From Rhizobium sp. NRK18 (GTDB taxonomy: Bacteria > Pseudomonadota > Alphaproteobacteria > Rhizobiales > Rhizobiaceae), in contig NZ_JANFMV010000001.1 in the NCBI RefSeq assembly GCF_024385575.1, forward strand, positions 1,889,681-1,953,680: a DNA stretch of 64,000 nucleotides, given 5' to 3'. Positions 34,545 to 43,368 of the stretch are shown piece by piece (position 1 is the stretch's first letter; the number at the start of each line of letters is the position of its first letter). The position numbers were made by a program, and so were the translations under genes. Under the pieces are notes generated by a model. That model ran no database searches, was not told the origin of the DNA, and saw only the letters and a list, made by a program, of their open reading frames with translations.

Positions 34545-36857
34545 TCAGAGCGGCTGCGAGGCCTCGACCACGGAAAGGGCCGCCATGTTGACGACGCCTC
34601 GGGAGGTGACGGAAGGCGACAGGATGTGCACGGGCAGGGCGGCGCCGAGCAGGATGGGGCCGACATGCAGGCCGTCCATCATCGTCTTGACCACGCCGAG
34701 CGTGATGTTGGCGGCATCGAGGTTCGGGAACACAAGGAGATTGGCCTCGCCCGCCAGACGGCTTTGCGGCATCACACGCTTGCGCAGGACTTCCGATATC
34801 GCCGAGTCGCCGTGCATTTCGCCGTCGACTTCCAGTTCCGGCGCCTTTTCCTCCACGATCGCCAATGCGCGGCGCATCTTCGCCGAGCTTTCCGAATCGC
34901 GCGAGCCGAAGTTGGAATGCGAGACGAGAGCGGCCTTCGGCGTGATACCGAAGCGGCGGATTTCCTGCGCGGCCATGATCGTCATTTCGGCGACCTCTTC
35001 GGCCGACGGATTGTAGGTGACGTAGGTGTCGGTGAAGAAGGTTGCGCCGCGCTGCGAGATCAGCAGGCTGAGGCCGGAGAAATCGAGGACGCCATCCTTC
35101 TTGCCGATGATCTGGCGAATGTCGCGAAGATGGCGGTCGTAGCGGCCTTCCAGGCCGCAGATCTGGGCATCCGCCTCGCCACGCTTCACGGCAAGCGCGC
35201 CGATGACGGTGGTGTTGGTACGCACGATGGTACGCGCGGCTTCCGGAGTGACGCCGCGGCGTCCGACCAGCGCGAAATAGTCGTCCACATATTCGCGGAA
35301 GCGCGGATCGTCCTCCGGGTTGACCACGTCGAAATCGGTATGGGGCCGGATCTTCAGGCCGTAGCGCTTCAGGCGCATTTCCAGAATCTGCGGACGACCG
35401 ATCAGGATCGGCCGGGCAATGCCTTCCTCAAGCAGGATCTGGGCGGCGCGCAGCACGCGTTCGTCTTCGCCTTCGGAGAAGATCACCCGCTTGCGCTCGG
35501 CGCTCTTGGCGGCGGCAAAGATCGGCTTCATCAGGAAGCCGGAGCGGAAGACGAAACGGTTCAACTGGTCGAGATAGGCGTCGAAATCGGCGATCGGACG
35601 GCTTGCGACGCCGCTCTCCTCGGCGGCCTTGGCGACGGCAGGCGCGATGCGCAGGATCAGGCGCGGGTCGAAGGGCGAGGGGATGAGGTAGGTGGGGCCG
35701 AAGACCGGCGTCTCGCCGGAATAGGCGCGGGCGGCGACGTCCGAGACTTCCTCGCGGGCGAGAGCCGCGATGGCGCGAACCGCGGCGAGCTTCATCTCTT
35801 CGTTGATGGTGGTCGCGCCGCAATCGAGTGCGCCGCGGAAGATGTACGGGAAACAGAGAACGTTGTTGACCTGGTTCGGGAAGTCCGACCGCCCGGTGCA
35901 GATCATCGCGTCGGGCCGCGCCTCACGGGCGAGATCCGGCATGATTTCCGGCGTCGGATTGGCGAGCGCCATGATCAGCGGCTTTTCCGCCATCTGGGCG
36001 AGCAGCTCCGGCTTCAGCACGCCGGCGGCGGACAGGCCGAGGAAGACGTCGGCGTCGGCGATCGACTCGGCCAGAACCCGCTTGTCGCTCTTTTGCGCAT
36101 AGATCGATTTCCAGCGGTCCATCAGGGCCTCGCGACCCTCGTAGACCAGGCCTTCGATGTCGTGGACCCAGATGTTCTCGCGCTTGGCGCCGAGACTCAC
36201 CAGCAGGTTGAGGCAGGCAAGTGCCGCCGCGCCGGCGCCCGAGGCGACGATCTTGACCTTTTCAATGTCCTTGCCCGCAAGCTCCAGACCGTTCAGCACG
36301 GCTGCGGCGACGATGATGGCGGTGCCATGCTGGTCATCGTGGAAGACCGGGATGTTCATGCGTTCGCGCAGCTGCTGCTCGACCTCGAAGCATTCCGGCG
36401 CCTTGATATCCTCGAGGTTGATGCCGCCAAAGGTCGGCTCGAGCGCCGAAATGGTGCTCACCATGCCTTCGACGGTCGGTTCGGCCACTTCGATGTCGAA
36501 CACGTCGATGTCGGCGAATTTCTTGAAGAGGACGGCCTTGCCTTCCATCACGGGCTTGGAGGCGAGTGGGCCGATATTGCCGAGGCCGAGGACGGCTGTG
36601 CCGTTGGAGATCACGCCGACGAGATTGGCGCGTGAGGTGTAGTCGGCAGCCGTTTCCGGATTATCGCGGATGGCGAGGCAGGGGGCTGCGACCCCGGGCG
36701 AATAGGCGAGCGCCAGATCGCGCTGGTTGCCGAGCGGCTTGGTCGCCTGGATCTCGAGTTTTCCGGGGGACGGATATCGGTGGTAGAAGAGGGCCTGTTC
36801 GTCCAGATCGCCGCTGCGCGGGCCAGTGGTGTTGTTCGGCTTGTCTGGAGCGTTCAT
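34545..36857 (-). CDS. maeB: Malic enzyme fused to phosphotransacetylase-like domain
   Basis: A 770-residue fusion: malic enzyme (about 1-440) plus a C-terminal phosphate acetyltransferase-like domain (about 450-770) with no known catalytic role in rhizobial enzymes. The malic part has [32 protein letters not shown] (metal site) and the NAD(P) fold [17 protein letters not shown]. The PTA part includes [19 protein letters not shown]. It oxidatively decarboxylates malate to pyruvate, feeding acetyl-CoA and NAD(P)H. Whether it prefers NAD (Dme) or NADP (Tme) cannot be told by eye. I start at ATG 36857, where the protein reads MNAPDKPNN; an in-frame start 72 bases upstream has no support. Divergent from the LpxH-like gene. 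Confidence 0.93.
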   Translation of the reverse strand: MNAPDKPNNTTGPRSGDLDEQALFYHRYPSPGKLEIQATKPLGNQRDLALAYSPGVAAPCLAIRDNPETAADYTSRANLVGVISNGTAVLGLGNIGPLASKPVMEGKAVLFKKFADIDVFDIEVAEPTVEGMVSTISALEPTFGGINLEDIKAPECFEVEQQLRERMNIPVFHDDQHGTAIIVAAAVLNGLELAGKDIEKVKIVASGAGAAALACLNLLVSLGAKRENIWVHDIEGLVYEGREALMDRWKSIYAQKSDKRVLAESIADADVFLGLSAAGVLKPELLAQMAEKPLIMALANPTPEIMPDLAREARPDAMICTGRSDFPNQVNNVLCFPYIFRGALDCGATTINEEMKLAAVRAIAALAREEVSDVAARAYSGETPVFGPTYLIPSPFDPRLILRIAPAVAKAAEESGVASRPIADFDAYLDQLNRFVFRSGFLMKPIFAAAKSAERKRVIFSEGEDERVLRAAQILLEEGIARPILIGRPQILEMRLKRYGLKIRPHTDFDVVNPEDDPRFREYVDDYFALVGRRGVTPEAARTIVRTNTTVIGALAVKRGEADAQICGLEGRYDRHLRDIRQIIGKKDGVLDFSGLSLLISQRGATFFTDTYVTYNPSAEEVAEMTIMAAQEIRRFGITPKAALVSHSNFGSRDSESSAKMRRALAIVEEKAPELEVDGEMHGDSAISEVLRKRVMPQSRLAGEANLLVFPNLDAANITLGVVKTMMDGLHVGPILLGAALPVHILSPSVTSRGVVNMAALSVVEASQPL

Positions 36858-37054
36858 CCCATGCTTCTCCGTCTTTTGTGGCGCTTTGGCGATGGCTGTT
36901 ACATCAATCCTGTCGCCGGGGGTATCCAAAATATCGTCTCAGCGGCGATATTGCGCGCATTTTAGCTTCGTATGAAGCCCACCGCCGCCATTGTCATCTT
37001 CCTGAAACAAGACTCTGTTTTTGACAGTCATAATTGGATTGAACCAGTCGATCG

Positions 37055-37873
37055 GTGGATGACAAGATGGAAGCCAGACGTTTCAGGACCCTTTTCATTT
37101 CGGACGTGCACCTGGGCTCGAAGGCCGCGAAGGCGGACTACCTTCTGGATTTCCTGCGCTATCACGAGGCGGAAACGATCGTGCTCGTCGGCGATATCGT
37201 CGACGGCTGGCGTCTGAAGCGCAGCTGGTTCTGGCCGCAGAACTGCAACGACGTGGTTCAGAAGCTTCTGCGCAAGGCGCGCAAGGGCACCCGCATCATC
37301 TATATTCCGGGCAATCACGACGAATTCCTGCGCGATTTCCCCGGCATGCATTTCGGCGGCATTGAGGTGATGGAACGGGCCATCCACGAAGCGGCAGACG
37401 GCCGCAAGTACCTGATCCTGCACGGTGACGAATTCGATGTCGTCGTTCGCAACATCCGTCTGCTCGCCTATCTCGGCGACTGGGCCTATGACGCCGCCAT
37501 TCGGCTCAACATCGTGATTGCCGCCATCCGCCGTCGCATCGGCCTGCCGTACTGGTCGTTCTCCGCATGGGCCAAGCTGCAGGTCAAGCACGCCGTCAAC
37601 TTCATCGGCGAGTTCCAGAAGTGTGTCGTCGACGAAGCCCGCCGTCACAATGTCGACGGTGTCATCTGCGGTCATATTCACCACGCCGTCATGGAAGACA
37701 TGGACGACATCCGCTACATCAACACCGGCGACTGGGTGGAAAGCTGCACGGCCGTTGCCGAGCATGACGACGGCACGTTCGAGCTGATCACCTGGCAGCA
37801 GATCACGGCTGAAGAACCTTTGCCGATACAGCTGGCTCCGCCGCTGAAGCTGCAGTCCGACAAGGCCGCCTGA
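37055..37873 (+). CDS. UDP-2,3-diacylglucosamine diphosphatase-like metallophosphoesterase
   Basis: A 272-residue calcineurin-like phosphoesterase of the LpxH-related group. The full metal ligand set is visible: FISDVHLGS (about residue 14), LVGDIVDGW, GNHDEFLR (about 88) and the histidines of GDEF-like LHGDEFDVV and VICGHIHHAV. LpxH hydrolyses UDP-2,3-diacylglucosamine in lipid A synthesis. Rhizobia usually use LpxI for that step, so this protein may act on a related substrate. Starts are GTG 37055 or ATG 37067; neither has an obvious ribosome site. It has no membrane segment. Confidence 0.8.
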   Translation: MDDKMEARRFRTLFISDVHLGSKAAKADYLLDFLRYHEAETIVLVGDIVDGWRLKRSWFWPQNCNDVVQKLLRKARKGTRIIYIPGNHDEFLRDFPGMHFGGIEVMERAIHEAADGRKYLILHGDEFDVVVRNIRLLAYLGDWAYDAAIRLNIVIAAIRRRIGLPYWSFSAWAKLQVKHAVNFIGEFQKCVVDEARRHNVDGVICGHIHHAVMEDMDDIRYINTGDWVESCTAVAEHDDGTFELITWQQITAEEPLPIQLAPPLKLQSDKAA

Positions 37874-38064
37874 GCGCCGGATTTGCCCGCTGCCGGGAAC
37901 AGCCCCAAGGCTTGTCCCGGCAGGGTGCGACCACAGTGGCACGTTTGCAATGCGAAGGTTATTTTGCCGCGACATTCGGGACTGTGGCTGCCGGCAGCCG
38001 TGACACCGGTGCTGCCGGAGGGTAAACAGGCAAGACTCAGTAATGCAATGAAGATTGGCGTATA

Positions 38065-39216
38065 TTGTCTGCCGAAACGGGTACTCCTGCAGCCTTCGTA
38101 TTCGAGACGCCCGGGGCGTCTGGTGCCAGTCGGCTCGTGCTGACCGGCGACTGGCGCAACACGACGATTTCACCGGTCATCGATCCGCTGCGCGAAATCG
38201 CCGCCAAGGGACTGCCCAGGGCGCTGGTGATCGATGTCTCGGGTCTCGGCGGTATCGATACGGCGGGTGCCTGGCTTATCCGACGGATCGAGATGAAGGC
38301 CCGCGAGGCCGGCACGGACGTGACGGTCACGGGCGAAAGCGCCGGGTTAAAGGAACTGCTGGCCGCCATTCCCGAAAAGGTCTCCGACGGCAAGACGGCA
38401 CCTCGCCAGGTGGCGCTCACGGAGCGCATCTTCGCTCCGGTCGGCCGGCTGACCATCGCCTTCTGGAGCGATTTCGAAGCGTCGATGTACATTCTCGGTT
38501 CCGCCGTGCGCGGGGCGCAGATGAAACTCGGGCGCGGCAGCGGCGTCTCGCCGGCGGCGATTGCCAACCAGGTCGACCGCATGGGCGTTCGGGCTATCCC
38601 GATCATCCTGCTGATGTCGTTCCTGATCGGCGCGATCATCGCCCAGCAGGGCGCCTTCCAGCTTCGCTATTTCGGCGCCGAGGTGTTTGTCGTCGATCTG
38701 GTCGGCATCCTGCAGCTGCGCGAAATCGGCGTCCTCTTGACCGCGATCATGATCGCCGGCCGCTCGGGCAGCGCCATCACCGCCGAAATCGGCTCGATGA
38801 AGATGCGCGAAGAGATCGACGCGCTGAAGGTGATCGGGCTCAATCCGGTGGGCGTGTTGATCTTTCCGCGCCTGGTCGCGCTCACCATCGCTCTGCCGCT
38901 GCTGACGATCGTCGCCAATTTCGCGGCGCTCGGGGGGGCGGCGATCATCGCCTGGGTCTATTCCGGCATCACCTTCGAAGTGTTCCTGACACGGCTGCGC
39001 GATGCCATCGACTATTCGACGATCATTTCCGGCATGGTGAAAGCGCCGTTCATGGCGCTGATTGTCGGCGTGGTCGCGGCGCTCGAGGGCATGAAGGTCG
39101 GCGGCAGCGCGGAATCGCTCGGCCAGCACGTGACCGCTTCTGTGGTGAAATCCATCTTCGTCGTCATTCTCGTGGACGGGCTGTTCGCCATGTTCTACGC
39201 GGCCATCGATTTTTAA
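38065..39216 (+). CDS. mlaE: MlaE-family lipid ABC permease with fused STAS domain
   Basis: A 383-residue permease with an N-terminal cytosolic STAS domain (about 1-110, GLPRALVIDVSGLGGIDTAG), then the MlaE membrane domain (about 150-383) with the signature RYFGAEVFVVDLVGILQLREIG, IMIAGRSGSA and EEIDALKVIGLNPV. In E. coli the STAS subunit MlaB is separate; here it is fused. It is the first gene of a four-gene operon for phospholipid or other lipid transport between the membranes. The start is TTG 38065, since the only in-frame stop is close upstream and no ATG is available; its ribosome site is weak. Confidence 0.9.
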   Translation: MSAETGTPAAFVFETPGASGASRLVLTGDWRNTTISPVIDPLREIAAKGLPRALVIDVSGLGGIDTAGAWLIRRIEMKAREAGTDVTVTGESAGLKELLAAIPEKVSDGKTAPRQVALTERIFAPVGRLTIAFWSDFEASMYILGSAVRGAQMKLGRGSGVSPAAIANQVDRMGVRAIPIILLMSFLIGAIIAQQGAFQLRYFGAEVFVVDLVGILQLREIGVLLTAIMIAGRSGSAITAEIGSMKMREEIDALKVIGLNPVGVLIFPRLVALTIALPLLTIVANFAALGGAAIIAWVYSGITFEVFLTRLRDAIDYSTIISGMVKAPFMALIVGVVAALEGMKVGGSAESLGQHVTASVVKSIFVVILVDGLFAMFYAAIDF

Positions 39217-39227
39217 AGGGCGCGGGG

Positions 39228-40028
39228 ATGGATCAGGCCACTCAGGAAAAGACGAGCGAGGGCGAACGGGAGGTCATCCTCTCGGTGCGCGACCTGACCG
39301 TCGGCTTCGGCGAGAAGCTGGTGCTCGACAAGCTCAATCTCGACGTATATCGCGGCGAGATTCTCGGCTTTGTCGGCGGCTCGGGGACGGGCAAGTCGGT
39401 GCTGATGCGCACGGTTCTGCGCCTGCTGCCGCGGCAATCCGGCAAGATCACCATTCTCGGCAAGAATTACGACGAGCTCAGCGAGAGCGAACATTTCCAG
39501 CTCGACATGCGGCTGGGTGTGCTTTTCCAGCACGGTGCGCTGTTTTCGTCGCTGACGGTCAAGGAAAACATCCAGGTTCCGATGCGCGAGTATCTGGACC
39601 TGCCGAAGGAACTGATGGACGAGCTCGCCTATCTGAAGATCCAGATGGTGGGACTGGCGCCGGACGCGGCCGACAAGTTCCCGTCGGAGCTTTCCGGCGG
39701 CATGATCAAGCGCGCGGCGCTGGCGCGCGCCCTGGCGCTCGATCCCGACCTCGTCTTCCTCGACGAGCCGACCTCCGGCCTAGACCCGATCGGCGCCGCC
39801 GAATTCGACGAACTCATTGCCCGGCTGCGCGATACGCTGGGTTTGACCGTTTACATGGTGACACACGACCTCGATAGTCTGTTTTCCGTCTGCGACCGTA
39901 TTGCAGTGCTTGGACAGAAGCGGGTATTGGTCGAGGGAACATTGGAAGACATGCTCTCGTTCGAGGACGACTGGGTGCAATCCTATTTCCGCGGCAAGCG
40001 GGCCCGCTCGATCGTCGGCCGGACATGA
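39228..40028 (+). CDS. mlaF: Mla-type ABC transporter ATP-binding protein
   Basis: A 266-residue ABC ATPase. It has Walker A GGSGTGKSVLM (about 51-61), the Q-loop FQHGALFSSLTV, the signature LSGGMIKRAALARALA, Walker B LVFLDEPTSGLDPIG and the switch His in VTHDLDS. ATG 39228 follows GGGG immediately upstream and lies 11 bases past the mlaE stop. It energises the MlaE permease. The C-terminus has the extra YFRGKRARS-type tail seen in MlaF. A frame open further upstream is only the overlap with mlaE. Confidence 0.93.
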   Translation: MDQATQEKTSEGEREVILSVRDLTVGFGEKLVLDKLNLDVYRGEILGFVGGSGTGKSVLMRTVLRLLPRQSGKITILGKNYDELSESEHFQLDMRLGVLFQHGALFSSLTVKENIQVPMREYLDLPKELMDELAYLKIQMVGLAPDAADKFPSELSGGMIKRAALARALALDPDLVFLDEPTSGLDPIGAAEFDELIARLRDTLGLTVYMVTHDLDSLFSVCDRIAVLGQKRVLVEGTLEDMLSFEDDWVQSYFRGKRARSIVGRT

Positions 40029-40057
40029 GCGCCATGTCGGTACAGTGGAAGGACTGA

Positions 40058-41425
40058 ATGGAAACGAAAGCCAACTACACCATCGTCGGTATCTTCACGC
40101 TGCTGATCATCGCGGCGGCGTTCGGCTTCGTCTACTGGATGTCCGGTTTCGGTGGCAAGGGGCCGACGGTTGAACTACTCGTTCGCATTCCCGGTTCCGC
40201 CAATGGTCTGAGCGTCGGATCGCCGGTGCGCTTCAATGGCATTGCCATCGGTTCCGTGCGGGATCTGAGGATCGACAACGATCCGCGGTTTACCGTCGCC
40301 TTCACCGAAGTCCGGGCCGATGCCCCGGTCTATTCCAGCACCAAGGCGGTTCTGGAAATCCAGGGCCTCACGGGTGCCGCCTATATCGAGCTTTCGGGCG
40401 GCGACAAGACGAAGAAGAGCATCCTGCAGGAGGCGGCGGAGAGCGGCAAGCGGGCGGTGATCGTCGCCGACCAGTCGTCCGTGACCAACCTTCTTGCGAC
40501 CGCCGACAAGATTCTCGACCGGGCCGACGACGCGATCGGCCAGCTGCAGGGGTTCATCAGCGATGCGCGCGAGCCGCTGACGCAGACGGTCAACAATGCC
40601 AAGACCTTTTCCGATGCGCTTGCCCGCAATGCCGACGGTATCGACAAGTTCCTGCAGAGCGTTTCGGCGCTCTCGGACAGCGTCAGCGGTCTCTCCGGGC
40701 GACTGGACTCGACGCTCGACGCGATCGAGAAGCTGGTGAAGGCTGTGGATGCCGAGCGCATCAACAACATTCTCGCCAATGCCGAAAAGGTCAGCAAGGA
40801 TGTGGCGGACTCGTCGGGTGAGCTGAAGTCGACCGTCCAGAGCTTCAAGACGACGGCGGAATCGATCAGCAAGGCCGGCGACAAGGCGGCCAGTGTGCTG
40901 GACAATGCCGACAAGCTGATCGTCAAGATCGATCCGGCGAAACTCGGCACGGCCGTCGACAATATTTCGGCGGCTGCCGCCGATGCCCGCGTGGCGATCG
41001 CCTCGTTCAAGAATGTCGGCGATATCGTCGACAAGCATCAGCAGGACATCGACGACACCATCAAGAATGTCACCGAAATGGCCAAGAAGCTGAATGCGGC
41101 CTCGAACCGCGTCGACGGCATTCTCGCCAAGGTCGACGGCATGGTGAGCTCGGACGACTCCCAGGGCATGTTCGCCCAGGCGAGCGAGACGCTGAAGTCG
41201 ATCAAGACGCTTGCCGACAATCTGAATGCGCAGGTCGGTCCGATCGCCGCCAATCTCAACAAGTTCTCGTCGAGCGGTCTGCGCGACGTCGAGGGCCTCG
41301 TGGACGATGCGCGCCGTACGGTGAAGTCGCTTGAGGACACGATCAACAATCTCGACGACAATCCGCAGCGGCTTTTGTTCGGCGGTGGCGGCGTGAAGGA
41401 ATATGACGGGCGCACCCGTCGCTGA
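40058..41425 (+). CDS. mlaD: MlaD-like MCE-domain protein
   Basis: A 455-residue inner-membrane protein with one N-terminal membrane helix (about 8-28, YTIVGIFTLLIIAAAFGFVYW) and an MCE domain (about 38-115: VGSPVRFNGIAIGSVRDLRI...YIELSGG). A long helical C-terminal region (about 140-440) rich in Asn, Asp and Lys, with LxxNxDK-type repeats, should make a coiled needle or tunnel that spans the periplasm. This C-terminus is much longer than in E. coli MlaD (about 180 residues) and closer to PqiB/YebT-type lengths. GGAAGG is about 9 bases before the ATG. Confidence 0.9.
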   Translation: METKANYTIVGIFTLLIIAAAFGFVYWMSGFGGKGPTVELLVRIPGSANGLSVGSPVRFNGIAIGSVRDLRIDNDPRFTVAFTEVRADAPVYSSTKAVLEIQGLTGAAYIELSGGDKTKKSILQEAAESGKRAVIVADQSSVTNLLATADKILDRADDAIGQLQGFISDAREPLTQTVNNAKTFSDALARNADGIDKFLQSVSALSDSVSGLSGRLDSTLDAIEKLVKAVDAERINNILANAEKVSKDVADSSGELKSTVQSFKTTAESISKAGDKAASVLDNADKLIVKIDPAKLGTAVDNISAAAADARVAIASFKNVGDIVDKHQQDIDDTIKNVTEMAKKLNAASNRVDGILAKVDGMVSSDDSQGMFAQASETLKSIKTLADNLNAQVGPIAANLNKFSSSGLRDVEGLVDDARRTVKSLEDTINNLDDNPQRLLFGGGGVKEYDGRTRR

Positions 41426-41436
41426 GGAGTGAGTTT

Positions 41437-42054
41437 ATGAGCGGAGTGGCAAGGGTGTCGATCATGCGCAAGGGAATGCCCGCACTGGCTGCCGGGGCGC
41501 TGGCCGCCGTGCTGATGAGCGGCTGTTCTACGACGCCGCTCAGCGATACGTTCGACCTTGCAGCGCCGGCCGTCTCCACCGATCGCTCGGCCCATCGCCG
41601 CCAGATCCTGGTGCCGGTGCCGACCGCCATCAAGGCGATCAACAGCGAGAAGATCGTCGTGCGCGTCTCGCCGTCCGAGGTGCAGTATCTCTCTGGCTCG
41701 CAATGGAGTGACACGCTGCCGCGCATGGTGCAGGCCAAGCTCGTGCAGGCCTTCGAGGCGACCGGCAAGCTCGGCGGCGTCGGCGTGCCGGGGCAGGGGT
41801 TGGCGATCGACGAGCAGGTGGTGACCGAAATCCGCACCTTCGAGGTGCAGGCCTATGGCGGCGTCAAGCAGGCGAATATCGCGATTTCCGTCAAGATCCT
41901 CAACGACCGCAACGGCTCCGTGCGGGCGACGAAGCTGTTTACCGCCACCGCGCCGGTCACCGGCTCCGAGGCGCCGGCCTTCGTCGATGGCCTCGACCGC
42001 GCCTTTGCCGATATCGCCAGCCAGATCGTCACCTGGTCGCTCGGCGTCATCTGA
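41437..42054 (+). CDS. ABC transport auxiliary lipoprotein (PqiC-like)
   Basis: A 205-residue lipoprotein with lipobox LMSGC (Cys30). The body matches the ABC-type transport auxiliary (PqiC/DUF330-like) fold, with a beta-rich core (QILVPVPTAIKAINSEKIVV, then PSEVQYLSGSQWSDTLPRM and VQAKLVQAFEATGKLGGV). In E. coli PqiC sits at the outer membrane and works with an MCE tunnel. It lies 11 bases after mlaD, with GAGGAG before ATG 41437. With no MlaC shuttle gene visible, the system likely bridges the periplasm by its long MlaD and this lipoprotein. Confidence 0.83.
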   Translation: MSGVARVSIMRKGMPALAAGALAAVLMSGCSTTPLSDTFDLAAPAVSTDRSAHRRQILVPVPTAIKAINSEKIVVRVSPSEVQYLSGSQWSDTLPRMVQAKLVQAFEATGKLGGVGVPGQGLAIDEQVVTEIRTFEVQAYGGVKQANIAISVKILNDRNGSVRATKLFTATAPVTGSEAPAFVDGLDRAFADIASQIVTWSLGVI

Positions 42055-42233
42055 TCCCCGGGCCGGGCTTCGGCCGTTCGTTTTCGGGTCTCCTCCCTGT
42101 CACGATACCGGTGTAGCATTGCGCCTTGTGGCGGCGTGCGCATTTCCGTCCTGAATGGTTCGCATTTCGGAACAGAACGCGCCGCCGACCATTATTACAC
42201 TGTACCCCATCAACAACGGATCAGGAGGAAGCG

Positions 42234-42665
42234 ATGGCTATCGTCAAAAAGGGCTCGGCGCACTGGAGCGGCGGACTGAAGGACGGCAAGGGCGAGGTGT
42301 CTACCGAGAGCGGCGTGCTCGACAAGCAGCCTTACGGATTTCGCACCCGGTTCGAGGGCCAGCCCGGCACCAATCCGGAAGAACTGATCGGCGCGGCGCA
42401 TGCCGCCTGCTTTACCATGGCGCTGTCGCTGATGCTGGAAGAGGCGGGCTTCAAGGCCGACAGCCTGGAAACCACCGCCAGCGTCTCCCTCGACAAGAAG
42501 GACGACGGCTTCGCCATCACCGGCATCGAACTCGCCCTTTCCGGCACCGTCTCCGGCATGGACGAGGCCAAGTTCAAGGAGATCGCCGACAAGGCCAAGG
42601 CCGGCTGCCCGGTTTCGAAGGCGCTTTCGGCGGTGCCGATCAGCTTGACGACGACGTTCGGGTGA
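42234..42665 (+). CDS. OsmC-family peroxiredoxin
   Basis: A 143-residue OsmC protein. It begins KKGSAHWSGGLKDGKGEVST, as in E. coli OsmC, and has the two catalytic cysteines in AHAACFTMAL (about residue 60) and KAGCPVSKAL (about residue 125), with the Arg-Glu pair in RFEGQPGTNPEEL. It would reduce organic hydroperoxides. AGGAGGAAGCG gives an ideal ribosome site before ATG 42234. The first palindromic repeat starts only 6 bases after its stop codon, so the repeat may serve as its terminator. Confidence 0.92.
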   Translation: MAIVKKGSAHWSGGLKDGKGEVSTESGVLDKQPYGFRTRFEGQPGTNPEELIGAAHAACFTMALSLMLEEAGFKADSLETTASVSLDKKDDGFAITGIELALSGTVSGMDEAKFKEIADKAKAGCPVSKALSAVPISLTTTFG

Positions 42666-42670
42666 ACTTT

Positions 42671-42950
42671 CCTCTCCCCCTGCGGGAGAGGAAGAAAAAT
42701 CGGTGTCTTAGCGCATAGCGCTAAGCGCCAGATTTTTCAGGTGAGGGGGTATGCCTTCCCACGCTGCGCCACCCCCTCTCTTGGAATTTCTAACACTTAG
42801 CTTCGCTAAGATGTTGAAATTCCATTCTCCCCCGCCAAGGGGGAGATGGGCGCCCGCGGCATCCTCGGCGCTTCGCCTCTCCCCTTGCGGGAGAGAATAC
42901 AAAATTATGATCTTAGCTTCGGCTAAGTGATAGATTTTGTTGGTGAGGGG
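42671..42950. repeat. Palindromic repeat cluster 1 (three elements)
   Basis: Three related elements of about 75-79 bases: direct (42671-42749), inverted (42772-42850), direct (42876-42950). Each has a short hairpin (CCTCTCCC...GGGAGAGG type), a long hairpin with conserved inner arms CTTAGC/GCTAAG and a variable outer stem, then GTGAGGGG. Outer stems: GAAAAATC/GATTTTTC (42694-42701 with 42731-42738), GGAATTTC/GAAATTCC (42783-42790 with 42816-42823), ACAAAAT/ATTTTGT (42899-42905 with 42934-42940). The cluster fills the gap between the OsmC gene and the DUF559 gene and recalls the mosaic palindromic elements (RIME/BIME type) known in rhizobia. Confidence 0.9.
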
Positions 42951-43002
42951 ATCAGGTCACAAAACGGGTTGCATTCTGCAAATGCTTTGCAATCATCCCC
43001 AC

Positions 43003-43359
43003 ATGCGCCAGCCCGTTCCGCCCCATCACCGTAATTTTGCCCGCTCCATGCGTGCCGACAGCAAGGCGGCAGAGTCAATGTTGTGGCAGTCACTGAAGAA
43101 CCGCCAGCTGGCCGGGTTTAAGTTCAAACGCCAGGTGCCGCTCGACGGCTATATCCTCGATTTCGTCTGCTTCGAGGCTCGTCTGATCGTCGAGGCAGAT
43201 GGCGGCCAGCATGCCGAAAGCGTCCGGGATGCCAAGCGTGATCGCCATTTTCGCGACGCCGGCTTTCGGGTATTGCGCTTCTGGAACGACGAGATTGAAC
43301 GCAATCTTGTTGATGTCTGCCGGGTGATATTGCTGGAGCTGAAGAATACTGGGGAATGA
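43003..43359 (+). CDS. DUF559 (PD-(D/E)XK / Vsr-like) nuclease-fold protein
   Basis: A 118-residue protein with the DUF559 pattern: AESMLWQSLKNRQLAGFKF (about 20-38), RQVPLDGYILDFVCFEARL (catalytic Asp, about 40-58), IVEADGGQH (Glu-x-Asp, about 59-67) and FRVLRFWNDEI (about 83-93). The D...ExD arrangement is the restriction-endonuclease fold signature. No partner methylase is near. Start ATG 43003 has no ribosome site; an upstream in-frame ATG at 42982 is possible. It is bracketed by two repeat clusters, the second starting 10 bases after its stop, so it looks like cargo carried or kept with the repeats. Its natural substrate is unknown. Confidence 0.78.
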   Translation: MRQPVPPHHRNFARSMRADSKAAESMLWQSLKNRQLAGFKFKRQVPLDGYILDFVCFEARLIVEADGGQHAESVRDAKRDRHFRDAGFRVLRFWNDEIERNLVDVCRVILLELKNTGE

Positions 43360-43368
43360 TGGATCCTA

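Noticed and set aside
34505-34560. tRNA-like stretch GCCCAGTAGCTCAGAGTGG
   Set aside because: No T-arm (GGTTCGA-type) or closing acceptor stem follows, and the right part is the 3' end of maeB.
34524-36635. Plus-strand open frame of 703 codons opposite maeB
   Set aside because: Antisense shadow of the malic enzyme, with no start signal.
37935-37952. Sigma-54-like TGGCACGTTTGCA
   Set aside because: The distance between the GG and GC elements is three bases too short for a -24/-12 promoter.
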